Under the pieces are notes generated by a model. That model was given only the letters and a program-made list of their open reading frames with translations. It ran no database searches and was not told the DNA's origin. 64,000 bases of DNA from Liolophura sinensis (Eukaryota > Mollusca > Polyplacophora > Chitonida > Chitonidae), in assembly GCF_032854445.1 (NCBI RefSeq), contig NC_088297.1:17683127-17747126 (forward strand), in the 5' to 3' direction. Each line of letters starts with the position of its first letter. Positions within the stretch are counted from its first letter, which is position 1. Positions 41,201 through 53,800 of this stretch are shown piece after piece. The translations under genes were made by a program, and so were the position numbers.

Positions 41201-44200
41201 TTTTCAAGGCTTGTATATGTATTTATATATATTGGCATGTCTTCTTTTGAAGGTATATAACACATTAAATCTGACTAAACGTGTTACACGAAGCCTCTTT
41301 TTTGTTTGTTTTATTTATTGAATGTTGTCAGTAATTTGTTGAAGCATGTCCAAGTTTTGGGGGCTGCATGGCTTACTGTGCGTGTGTGTATGTCTTTATG
41401 TAGGCAACCTCCCCCCCGCGGCCTTGACCACGCCTTATGTCATCGGAGCATCGCAAGACCCTATGCTGTTGGTATCCCTTTCACAGGTCAGATAAAACTC
41501 TTTGGTTGATTTTCTTGTTTTTTCTTTTTGCTGTTGATATACTTTTAACAGGTTCAGGGGAGGCAACTCTCCCAAAGCGGAAAAAGAAGAAAAAATATGT
41601 ATGTTACGTTTTGCTGAACACATACTAAATTTGTGCAAAAACAACACAGCACAGGCTAACATAAAACCTCTGTGTGACTTCATTTGCCAAAATTTAGTCA
41701 CTTTCTGCAAAAATCCCTATACTAAGGTCTTTATTATTTAATCGTAGGGAAAGTTTTGGAAAAAGTCAAATTGGAGTATCTGAAGTGTTTGCAGATGCCT
41801 GGTGCATTAGAAGAAAAGAAATACATGTATCAATGACATGGTACATTACAGATGTACACGTACAAACAATCCATGAATGAACTACAAGCATTGCCTTATG
41901 ATGTACATATGAATTTTAACGCAAAAACCCTTTTCATAGGTGTTTTGAGAAGAGTTATTCCTGAACCTTTTTCTCAAAGGGTATGCCCTCAAGAACTGTC
42001 TTAGTTGTCTTCGGACCTTCCCTATCGTGCTGTAGCAATTATCTGACATGCTGTACTGTATGTTTGTGAAAGGGAATAGTCTGGCCTAGGTTGGNNNNNN
42101 NNNNNNNNNNNNNNNNNNNNNNNNNNNNNNNNNNNNNNNNNNNNNNNNNNNNNNNNNNNNNNNNNNNNNNNNNNNNNNNNNNNNNNNNNNNNNNNNNNNN
42201 NNNNNNNNNNNNNNNNNNNNNNNNNNNNNNNNNNNNNNNNNNNNNNNNNNNNNNNNNNNNNNNNNNNNNNNNNNNNNNNNNNNNNNNNNNNNNNGCCTAG
42301 GTTGGTAAACGAGCAGACAGGTAGTGGAATATGTGTGCACATTTTGACATGTGACGCCACAACAGTGACATCCTTTAGCAACGCCGGCCGTAAATGGGAA
42401 GGTCTGCCAGCAACACCAATCAAATAAATCAAATCCTTTAGCAATGTGATGTCGCAGAAAGGTAAATCTGTCAACTTTAATGAAGCGGTGGTATATAGAA
42501 TATAAAAGCTACGTGTTGTTGAACAGTTTGATCTTCTGGATTTGGTTCTTGGCTGGGTTTGAGAGTTGAATATTGCAAAAATAGAAATAATCTGCCGGTA
42601 GTTGTATCCCAACACGAATCCAGTGTTGGAAAAGGGGGGTAAATTAGCACTACCTTGTTCTAAAACGGCGGTATCATTTTTGCACTGGGATGTGATTATC
42701 CTAGTAACTACTTATTGTTATAGTGATCAAAATACAACCACAGGATATCAAGGCTGATAGCTCTGTGTGCATTGAGTGGGTTCCAGGCCACTCGAAGCAA
42801 CCTCTGCAGTCAGAACCAGTAACCAGTAGATTTCACCTGCACCATTGAAGTGCTCCGTGATGCAGTTATATTTTCATGCTGTCATTAGATTGCTACTCGC
42901 TGGATCTTTTGAAATATTCAGTGTAATTTAATATACCTGTAATCTAAATTACCATAAATTTTGTCCATGACTAACTTGCCCATTTTTCCAGATTTTTAGA
43001 GTTCTATGGAGCTTAGAAAGGTGTTTTGAGGTTTGCTTGGAATATGGAATGATATTTTGCTGGAAAATTGATAGTTTTAGCACCAAAAATAATATTTTGT
43101 GACATTTATATGCCTCTAAAATGCAGTTTTGTGGACGAAATATTTGGTCATTTAAGGTATACAGACTTACATGTACTCTTGGTCTTGCTGTTTGGAGATA
43201 CAGTATTGTGAACATACACTTGTGAGGAGGAAGTTGTGCAGTGATGGCGACATTTCAGCCATATCGTCATGAGATTTTCACATATCCTGAGAACCAAAAT
43301 TTCTTATCAACAGTTTTCTAGAAGAACAATCTGACAATGTCATTCAGTCTTTTGTGGTGACCTCTGATATCAGCCAGGTCACTGACCATCCAAAGCAGTG
43401 AGGTATAGGAAATCTAAATCTTGGCTAGTTGGTTTTGCTTGGTCACAATTCATGGCAGAAATATAATTGTGTGCAAGTTGACAAATCTATTGAAAGTCAT
43501 TGCCTGAAAACCCTGTTGCTGCTGTTGTATTTCAAAATATTTTGCATTTCCTTCAACAGCGTCTTCTGTGAAACAAGACAGTATTAAGTTTTTGGAGAAA
43601 ACATGCCAACTTGAGATGTGTTGAGAAACAGTTCTTGGGGGGAAATCCATTTTCTTTCTGCTGCTAAATGTTGTTCATATTTGTACATGCCACTTTGATT
43701 TCTGTTAACAAATATCACTTCTTACTCATTACTAACACTCATGAAGAGAAACCTGCACAGATTGTATTTGTTGTGAAACATATATATATATATATTTTTT
43801 TTTTTTTGTTGCTATTCTGTGTTTTTTTTTAATTTGTGAATGTCATATCCTATTTCACTCTAAATTTTGGGGATAGTTTTTTTTCCCCCCATTGTTTGCA
43901 TTTATTAGTATTTCAGCCTGTGCAAAATGTGCAATTTTGACATAATTATGTCTTCACAATTTATCTGGCAGTGGGAGGTCAAAGTGTGTTAGGAATATCA
44001 CATAATCACTCACATTTTCTTTGTTCCTTTTGACACTGCATTACTGATAGACTAATTGCTTCATGCACAAGAAGCTCAGAAAATGACTTGACAAAAACAC
44101 AAAATTTTGGAGCAGATCATTACAAGCGGGCTTGGGGCCATGTTTCACGGGCTGTGATTGCCACGGTGACATAACAAAACATTAACCCTTCATTTCCAAG

Positions 44201-47200
44201 AAAACGTATATACTGTACGGGGAAAAAAAATCTAAAAAATGAGATCATGCAAAACCTAAGGCATAAATTTTTTGGACTGAAGTTGCATTATGTGTGAAAG
44301 GCAGTTTGAGGTGAAGTTATTCATTTTATTGCCTACATCAGGACTATGTATAGCATGAAAGGCCAGTCAAATAAATAAATGGAATGTTGCCTGTTACAAT
44401 AATAGTGTATGTCCTATATTCAGGCTGGGTTCTTCACATGTAGTGTGTAGCAACATCTGATATGGGCCTGTGGACCAGTTTTCACAAAGCAACCCTTTTG
44501 CTTTCAAACACCATTATAACATCCCTTATATGAAACTCCCGGCAGTGTTAACGCTTACCTGTAGTGGTTACGTATGCCTGAAATGGTAATGCTTACCTAT
44601 AGTGGTAACAGTGTGTTTCTGTATTACAGGCCCAGTGCTCCACCCTCAGTACTATGGCATCCAGACCCCCTGGGGGATTTACCCAGCCAATATCATCCAG
44701 CAACAGGGTCAGGGGACGCCCCAGCAGGCACAGCTCTCACAGCAGCAACAACAACAGATGCTGCGGGGACAGAACGGCCGACCTTTGACCCCATCCCAGC
44801 AGAATGAGGCCATGGCCACGCCCAGTTCCACCCTCCCAGCACAAGCGCTACAAACACCAGGTGGGTGGGAGAACGATTCACTTTTAATGGATGGTAAAAA
44901 CATGGTTGTGACCATGAAGTATACCTAACTGTCTAAAATACCTGCATATAATTTAAGAATAGATATGTGTGTGTGTGTTTTTTTTAAGTGCATTCAGATA
45001 TTTGAACTTTAAGTTGAAGATTATGGACCATACTGATAGTACTCTGAATCAGTAACACAAACTTTGTATTAAAAACACACTTTACTACAGCTTCTTACTG
45101 TGTATGAGGGTTTCTTCAGTGCTCTCCACGGTTTTGTCGTCCCACAATAATGTTGTCCATTGTCGTGTGAGTGAAATATTACCTAATACCCAAAATAAAG
45201 GCAGAAAAGATTTCATCAGTGAAACCAACTTGTAAATACAGAGTTAAAAAGCGGTTTCTGCAAGGGCATCCTAATAATTTTATGCTCAGTGCTAACCATT
45301 TCAATGTGGGTGATCTCCCTTGTTTGCAGGGGCTGGCTATCAGATCCTAGCGCCTGCGTATTATGACCAGAATGGTCAACTGGTGATGGGGAATCCGCGG
45401 GGGCTGGGCACACCTGTGCGCCTCGTCTCACCTGCGCCTGTTCTTGTTAGTGCTGCTGCGGCAGGTAACCAACAAGGTGAGTTGACAGCAAACAACTACA
45501 CGTGGGACCAATGGTTTTGTTGGTATTCTATAACACAGCTCCTAAGCTCACATTGCTCAGGCTTAGATAAATATCAATTACCTGTTGTAAGGCAACTTCA
45601 TTGATCTTGTTTTCTTCATGTACTTGCCATGATTACATTTACATTTTTTGTTTAAGATAGGATGTCGAATTTAACACCCTTACTTTATAGCCAAGTCTCG
45701 GCTCATGAATGTTGATTTTTTTTTATGTTTTCATTCTAACCATACCATACTCGTTACGCAATTGGGGGTACTGTCCAAGACCTATAGGGGTCTCCAGAAA
45801 ATAATTTAACTTTCTGGGGGCCGTTTCACAAAACACTGATAATGTGACGTTCACTTAACTTCCATGGCAACCAGTACTACACATATTAAGTTGCCATGGT
45901 AGTTACATGGACATGGTGCTACATATGAAAACTTAACTTTTTATGTTAACCACAAGATTTTGGTTCAGTTCACTTTACAAGGACCTGTTCATTACAAGGA
46001 CCTGTTTTAAGGCTAAACCAATATATGTGCATACTGCTATTTTGGTAGTCATTACAAGGATCTGTTTTAAGGCTAAACCAATGTACGTGCATACTGCTAT
46101 TTTGGTAATCATTACAAGGACCTGTTTTAAGGCTAAACCAATGTACGTGCATACTGCTATTTTGGTAATCATTACAAGGATCTGTTTTAAGGCTAAACCA
46201 ATGTACGTGCATACTGCTATTTTGGTAATCATTACAAGGACCTGTTTTAAGGCTAAACCAATGTACGTGCATACTGCTATTTTGGTAATCATTACAAGGA
46301 CCTGTTTTAAGGCTAAACCAATGTACGTGCATACTGCTATTTTGGTAGTCATTACAAGGACCTGTTTTTTATCTAAACCAATATATGTGCATACTGCTAT
46401 TTTTGATTTCCATAAAATAATATTCATTTGGTATTCAGTGGCCCTTTAAACAATAACAGCTATTGATTGAACATTTGTTCCCTGTCTGTAGGTGGCGCTA
46501 ATGGGCTGGGGAACAACCCGCTACGTTTACTCTCTACTCAGTCAGGTCAGGGTCAGAACCAGCCTGTGGTCTATTCCAGTAACAGTAATCCACCCACCCC
46601 TCAGAACAACACCATGGGTAAGTCATTCAGTCGTGAGTCAGCCGGTCTGTCAGGTTAGGGTCAGAACCAGCCTGTGGTCTATTCCAGTAACAGTAATCCA
46701 CCCACCCCTCAGAACAACACCATGGGTAAGTCATTCAGTCGTGAGTCAGCCAGTCTGTCAGGTTAGTGTCAGAACCAGCCTGTGGTCTATTCCAGTAACA
46801 GTAATCCACCCACCCCTCAGAACAACACCATGGGTAAGTCATTCAGTCGTGAGTCAGCCGGTCTGTCAGGTTAGGGTCAGAACCAGCCTGTGGTCTATTC
46901 CAGTAACAGTAATCCACCCACCCCTCAGAACAACACCATGGGTAAGTCATTCAGTCGTGAGTCAGCCAGTCTGTCAGGTTAGTGTCAGAACCAGCCTGTG
47001 GTCTATTCCAGTAACAGTAATCCACCCACCCCTCAGAACAACACCATGGGTAAGTCATTCAGCCGTGAGTCAGCCAGTCTGTCAGGTTAGGGTCAGAACC
47101 AGCCTTTGGACTATTCCAGTAACAGTAATCCACCCACCCCTCAGAACAACACCATGGGTAAGTCATTCAGTCGTGAGTCAGCCAGTCTGTCAGGTTAGGG

Positions 47201-47753
47201 TCAGAACCAGCCTGTGGTCTATTCCAGTAACAGTAATCCACCCACCCCTCAGAACAACACCATGGGTAAGTCAGTCAGTCAAATCAGTCAGTACAACGCT
47301 GTAGGTACGTCAGTCAAGTCAGTCAGCCCCCTGAAATCCTATATGTGTGAATCAGGACACTACTGCGTTGTTTGAGATGCCATCCCCTGCGTTTTACCTA
47401 GCCATTTTTCTCCCCATTTAAGAATCCTGTGATTTTTTGTCAAATGTCACATGCTCAACAATTTCAGATCTGGGTGCAAAGAAAGCCTTCCAGTGATACC
47501 AGCGCTCTGTTTTTTATTGTTGTGGATGTTTCTTGGATTTTACGGCATGGAAAAGAAAAAAATGTTTATTTTTATATTTTTATGAATTTGTGGCCTACAA
47601 ATGAGAAGAAACCTACCTGTATGGATGTATGTGTGCAAATGAAATTTTGTGCCACCAGAAGGCGTGTGGATAAATGTCTGCCAAGGCCAAAATTTAAATA
47701 TTGTTTGTTTGATGTTAGAAGCCTTTTATAACCAATGAGGGTAGGGACCCCCA

Positions 47754-47804
<51 letters not shown>

Positions 47805-50800
47805 CAAACTTGCTCAACATTGATAAGAACACAGTGCTATATTATATCACCCAATATTTGGCAATTCTCAAGATAAATATTCTGAAATATTTACAATAAA
47901 ACTAACACGTAAACATTTGTTAAACATTTTTATGAGTACTATGCCATAATTTATGCCAACAATTTGTGCTAGCATTTTCAGGTCCTATACAAAGGGGTCG
48001 ATCATGTGAAAATATAATGTAATATAACAAAATCCTGTCCAGCTGATACTTTTGACAGAGTGAAGCAGAACCTCATGGCCTAGTAAAATAAAATCTATAC
48101 TGAGAAATCTAATTCCATTTTCCGAAATTTCCTAATTTTAGTTAAATTTGTAGAGATTTAGGGGATTTTTCTTTATGTGGAGGATCAAATATTTCTTCTG
48201 TCTACAATACATTATCTTATGTACATGCTTGTTGTGAAGTTTGTAAGCACCCAAGTGAGCCTCAACTCAGATCACCAGCTTTGACCTAATTTATACTGTC
48301 CAAAACATTTATACATGAGGAAGAAAAGAGCCAAAATCATGTTGTGTTGCATGAGTTTTAAAGGATGGAACGTATCCGCTTTGTCTGTATGTGAACTTCC
48401 CTGATTCCATTTAGAAATTCATCTGCCATTTCTTGTGTCACTGCCATTGTTTCCACTTAACAGTGTATCAGTAAACACATACATTTTCTATCCATTGAGT
48501 TTTGAAAAAAGGTATCCACACACCCGATTAACCTTTTTTTAAATTTTGGGATCTGCCGAACGGTATCTTTCCATGCCAACAGAAGAGGCTCATGTGGGGG
48601 CCTCTGGTACATGTAAAATTGGTAGCCACAATATTTGTAAACATTTCGCATCCCTTATAACCAGAGCCGCACAATTCTCAGCAATTCAGGTTTGCGGGAT
48701 TAAGTGTGTTTTAATGGTATAGCATGGCCAAAAGAATTGGATCACAGAGAATTCTTTATCTTGCCATCAAAAGACGCTGAGGACTGCGATGTTTATAAGT
48801 TTTCCTTGAACATCTTACAATTGTTATCTAACAAAATGAGACTAATTTGAAATTTCGACTCTCCGTGGAAACACAAGGACACCGGTCATCAATTCAGTAA
48901 AGTATATGTCCCCCCAAACTTGACATGAGGTCTAGTTCACAGCCGATAAGTTGTCCATAGTAAAATACGTATTTGTGAACAGAGCCTTCCGCTGACTGTC
49001 TCAGCGGAACCAAAAACACTTGCTTGTCGTCTGCAAAAGTCTAGTGAATTACATTTGCGGATGGCTTTGTGGTTTTCTGGACAATTTTTATCTCATTCCG
49101 TGGCATATACAAGTGGTAATTCCATAATATCTTGCTTTCTGAGCCCTACACTCAAACGTGTAGCTATTGTTTTCGCGCGTGGGACATGCGCACGTGTGGT
49201 TGACATTGAGGTGGTACCGAAAAGAAAAAAAAAACAACGCGTAGTCACAGCTTCAATTTCTTGTCATTTTAAAAGCATCTGTCACGTCATACTTCTACTT
49301 CACTCAACAATTAGCTTTCAAAAGAACACGGTTGTCCACTTTTGCATGCTGACCTGTTCTGTAGACCGGAATACTTCAGTAACGTTGTGGTATCGTTTTT
49401 ACATGATGTCAGAATCTTGTTAGACGTCGGCATGATTGACGTACTACCAGTTAAGGTCAGTTGGGTAGACCGCATCACAGCTCAAGGCAGACTTTATTTT
49501 CGAATTCAACAGATTTTCTGAAGAAAAATATCGAATACAGGTCAGTGTCATTGGTTACAAAAGGCGCATAAATATCTTGACTTGGAACGAAAAATATTAA
49601 ATGCAATAAAATATGGCGTCTGTAAAAACACGAAAAAAGAATTTCGGTCAGGGCCTTCTTGAAGGGTGGGGCACGTAACATCAAACATAATATTTATAGT
49701 TCGGCCCAAGTAGTACCTGGCCATTCAGGATGGCTTTGCAGAAGTACTGTAGTTTCAGCCTTGCATTGCATTGTTGAGCCATTGGACTGTTAACTGGTAT
49801 GATTACTTTGCTGTGTGAACTCAGAATCTTATTTCTCAACCCAGTTCATTGAACCCTTGCACACCCTTGACATTTTTTGTCTGGAACCATTTAATCCGTC
49901 AATATGTTTTTAAGCCACACCCCTTTCCTATAACAATTACGTTTTCATGCCAGGATTTTAATCCCAATATTAATGGTCTGTTTTGGGTTTTACTAGCCTG
50001 TCACTCATTCAGTCCATCCATCTGTTTTAGGTTACACCCCTAGCAACAGTTTGGGCTACACCCCGGTAACGACCAGCCTCTTCACCCCCATCAGTAACAG
50101 CCTCGGTCTGACGCCACAGCAGTCAGCACCTTTCGGGAACACCAATCTTGGCTCCTCTACCCCTGGCACTATCGGATCAGGTACCTCACCCCGCCCACCT
50201 ACTTAACAGAATCCCATTCCCAACTCCTCATAATCCTACCCTTACCTCTCTCAATTAAGGAAACAACCCTCAACTGATCTACATCCCATACCTAAGATAC
50301 TAAGTACCAACCAACATCTCCTACCCAACCAACAAACAACTTACATCACAGAACCTTAACATCCCACACCCACGAACCCACCCATCCACCCAGTCAATCA
50401 TCATACACATTCAGTACTGTACATCATACACAGGCAGCACTCTACATCATACACACGCAGCACTCTACATCATACACATTCAGTACTGTACATCATACAC
50501 ACGCAGCACTCTACATCATACACATTCAGCACTCTACATCATACACACTCAGCACTCTACATCATACACACTCAGCACTCTACATCATACACATTCAGCA
50601 CTCTACATCATACACACTCAGCACTCTACATCATACACATGCAGCACTCTACATCATACACACTCAGCACTCTACATCATACACACTCAGCACTCTACAT
50701 CATACACATTCAGTACTGTACATCATACACACGCAGCACTCTACATCATACACATTCAGCACTCTACATCATACACACTCAGCACTCTACATCATACACA

Positions 50801-53800
50801 CTCAGCACTATACATCATACACACTCAGCACTCTACATCGTACACACTCAGCACTCGATCACCCTACACATTCAGCACTCGATCATCCTACACATTCAGA
50901 ACTCTACACACGTCCATAAACACCCAACCCAAGAAAAACTAACAATGCACACCCACAACCAAGGGGTATCCCACACCCTTCCAGCAGCACGATTAACATC
51001 CCACATCCAACCAGTATCCCACAACTATTCCAAGAATACCTGACATCCCACATTTAATCAGCCATCCATCCACCCCCATAACAACCAATCCCTCCCCACA
51101 CCCTCACTACACCTAACATCCCACTAACCAGCCATCCATCCACCCCCATAACCAACCAATCCCTCCCCACACCCTCACTACACCTAACATCCCACATCTA
51201 ACCAGCCAGCCATCCAAGCCCGTAACCAACCAATCCCACCCCACACCCTCACTACACCTAACATCCCACTAACCAGCCATCCATCCAAGCCCATAACCAA
51301 CCAATCCCACCCCACACCCTCACTACACCTAACATCCCACTAACCAGCCATCCATCCATCCAACCCCATAACCAACCAATCCCACCCCACACCCTCACTA
51401 CACCTAACATCCCACTAACCAGCCAGCCATCCATCCAACCCCATAACCAACCAATCCCACCCCTCACCCTCACTACACCTAACATCCCACATCTAACCAG
51501 CCATCCATCCAACCCCGTAACCAACCAATCCCACCCCACACCCTCACTACACCTAACATCCCACTAACCAGCCATCCATCCATCCAACCCCATAACCAAC
51601 CAATCCCACCCCACACCCTCACTACACCTAACATCCCACATCTAACCAGCCATCCATCCAACCCCATAACCAACCAATCCCACATCCTCACTACACCTAA
51701 CATCCCACTAACCATCCATCCATCCATCCATCCATCCAACCCCATAACCAACCAACCCCACCCCACACCCTCACTACACCTAACATCCCACATCTAACCA
51801 GCCATGGATCCATCCCCAAAACCAACCAATCACACACCACCCCCTCACTCCACCACATCATGGCACACCTAACGTACCACACCCTTCCAACCAACCAACC
51901 GTCTATCCTATCCTACAATCACGACCAACCAACAAATACCCCACTCCCCACACCTTCACTACACCAATGGCACACATCCAAACTAAGCAATAAACACAAC
52001 TGATTTCAAAAGGCTTTTGATAGTAAAAATAAGAAAAGTGATTTAAAAGCTAAGTTGCAGATCATGGGGGCTGAAAATGGGACCATCCGGATGACCCAGG
52101 AGCCTCCCACCAATGTGGTCGCTGTGAGCTAAAGCTGAATTGCTCTCTGGCCGTACATGGGAAGAGCGGCCAGTGGATGGTTCCTCTCGGACTCTGCTGG
52201 GTTTCTTCCCACTAAAATGCTGCTGCCGTCATATAATGAAATATTCTTGAGAATGGCCTAAAGCACCAATCAAATAAATAAACATGGAAACAACACTGAC
52301 AGACAGAGAGGATAGGACATTTGGGTTAAAGAGCTTCTATTGAATATAGTACAGCATACACCAAAAAACATAGAGAACCTAAATTTGAGCTCAAAGGAAT
52401 ACAGAATCGTTTCTGATTAGCGGGTGTGAAAGATAGGCAAGTTCACCACTGTCAGTCAGTGTTGATTCAGTATCCCTTTAACCTAGTCTTACTTTTTTCG
52501 CACAGTTGTCTGTCAGGGACAGATCTGTATCCCTTTCTGACAAATTTTTAAGAGAACTTTCGGAGTAATAATCTGTACTTTATTCAAAGTTTAATTTGAG
52601 TCAAGATGACCCTGGTGGAATCGGCATTAACATCTCATTCTCTCTTTTTTTTCAGGCCTGAACGGGCAGAGACGAGACTCGTTAGACTTCGTGAAGCAGC
52701 GCCCCCTACCCACTCTAAACCAGTACTACAACTCGCTCGGGGGAATGGCGGGCTCCCCCGCTGGTCCCATGGGGCTTGTCCAGCCGGGACAGTCCATCAC
52801 ACCGCCGCCATCACTTACAGGCTCAAACTCGAATCTCACACTGGGTAGGTACTCCTTCCCATCTGAATTTATTCAGAAGTTAATGCACAAAGCCAAGGTC
52901 TCCCTCAAGTCTGATCTGGCATCTTCTGTATGTGCTCTTATCACTTACTCTAAATGACCTACGTTTTCGACCAAAAAAAGTGCACTTTTGGAAGCGAAGT
53001 AATGTCATAGCATTTTAACTTTTGCGCTGAAACTTACATTTTTCAGTAGGATATCATCTTGCCTCGCAAACTAAACACCTTTTTAAAGTCAGCAGAACTC
53101 TATGAATCAGTGGGTGAACATTCAGGCTGTTTAGGGTAGATCTGAAGAAGTGCATAAACCGAGTCTTGATTCCCTTTTCGTTTTTGGGAAATGAAATTGG
53201 CTATATCTGTAATGTTATTGGTATACAGTAGAGCTCAGGCTGAAAGTCAAAGCCAGGCAATAAATTAGCGCGATCCTAGAGGTCTTGTAGAGAGTTTGAA
53301 GATGACATGTGGGGAGCTGTGGGACAGACAGTCACCTGCAGAGTTAGTGATCCGTCCACTGTGACTGATCTTACGTGGCTGAGCATTGCTATGCCTACGC
53401 AATGCTATGTGGGAAGTTGATGACGGAAAATTTAGTTTTTGGTTAACATGATTTGAAAGACTTTTTGAAAGACTAACACCATACATGAAGCTGAAGTAAA
53501 ATGTCTGATGTTTGTCTTTTTGATTGCAACGTGGCAATCATCTTTCAAAGCAGTGATTTACAAATGAGTCCATGCGAGATTCGTAATGTATCACCATGAT
53601 TGCTAAAGCCAGCTCATTCATCTTTCATAAAAGTGGGCAGACATCTTTCGTTTCTTTCGTAGGTTTTCCTTGTTGTGGGAGTCATTAGCCAGTGAAATAT
53701 TATCTGCCACTCAGTATTTAGCAGACAAAATTGACACTTTGACACTGACATGCCGTGCAACAACAACAGAGCAATATTACGATACAAATTTCATGAACAA

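Larger units (their letters stand above)
39051..41403 (+). other. Intron 8
   Basis: 2.35 kb. Contains an inverted repeat (CCCGGTTTCACAAAG / CTTTGTGAAACTGGG, 39301-39363), a SINE-B copy and an R2 copy. No gene recognised. Confidence 0.85.
41487..44629 (+). other. Intron region 9 with assembly gap and presumed missing exon
   Basis: 3.1 kb containing a 200-N gap, an R3 copy and a TA/T microsatellite (about 43780-43808). A possible extra exon at 41552 (after CTTTTAACAG) does not give the required phase and its Lys-rich product does not resemble Pumilio, so I did not accept it. Confidence 0.7.
46618..50030 (+). other. Intron 12
   Basis: 3.4 kb. Contains six downstream copies of the 108-bp repeat, a (CT)n microsatellite (47755-47801) and R4 copy 2. 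No other gene recognised. Confidence 0.85.
50181..52655 (+). other. Intron 13, mostly G-poor satellite
   Basis: 2.5 kb. From the donor to about 51960 the + strand is strongly C+A-rich and poor in G, made of two tandem arrays (next entries). The rest holds a SINE-A copy and ordinary intron. Confidence 0.9.

Noticed and set aside
41552-41598. Possible extra pumilio exon after CTTTTAACAG ([15 protein letters not shown])
   Set aside because: Ends in phase 2 rather than the needed phase 1, and the Lys/Arg-rich product does not resemble this region in other PUMs.
45943-46449. 168-codon (+) and 120-150-codon (-) open frames
   Set aside because: Created by the 60-bp minisatellite, open on both strands.
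46492-47304. 270-codon open frame across the 108-bp array
   Set aside because: Open only because the period is a multiple of three; it is out of frame with exon 12 and has no relation to Pumilio.
50390-50910. CRISPR-like regular repeat
   Set aside because: It is a contiguous 23-bp minisatellite with no spacers, in an animal intron.
51258-51894. Gly/Trp-rich minus-strand open frames
   Set aside because: Translation of the about 75-bp satellite; no start, splice or conservation evidence.
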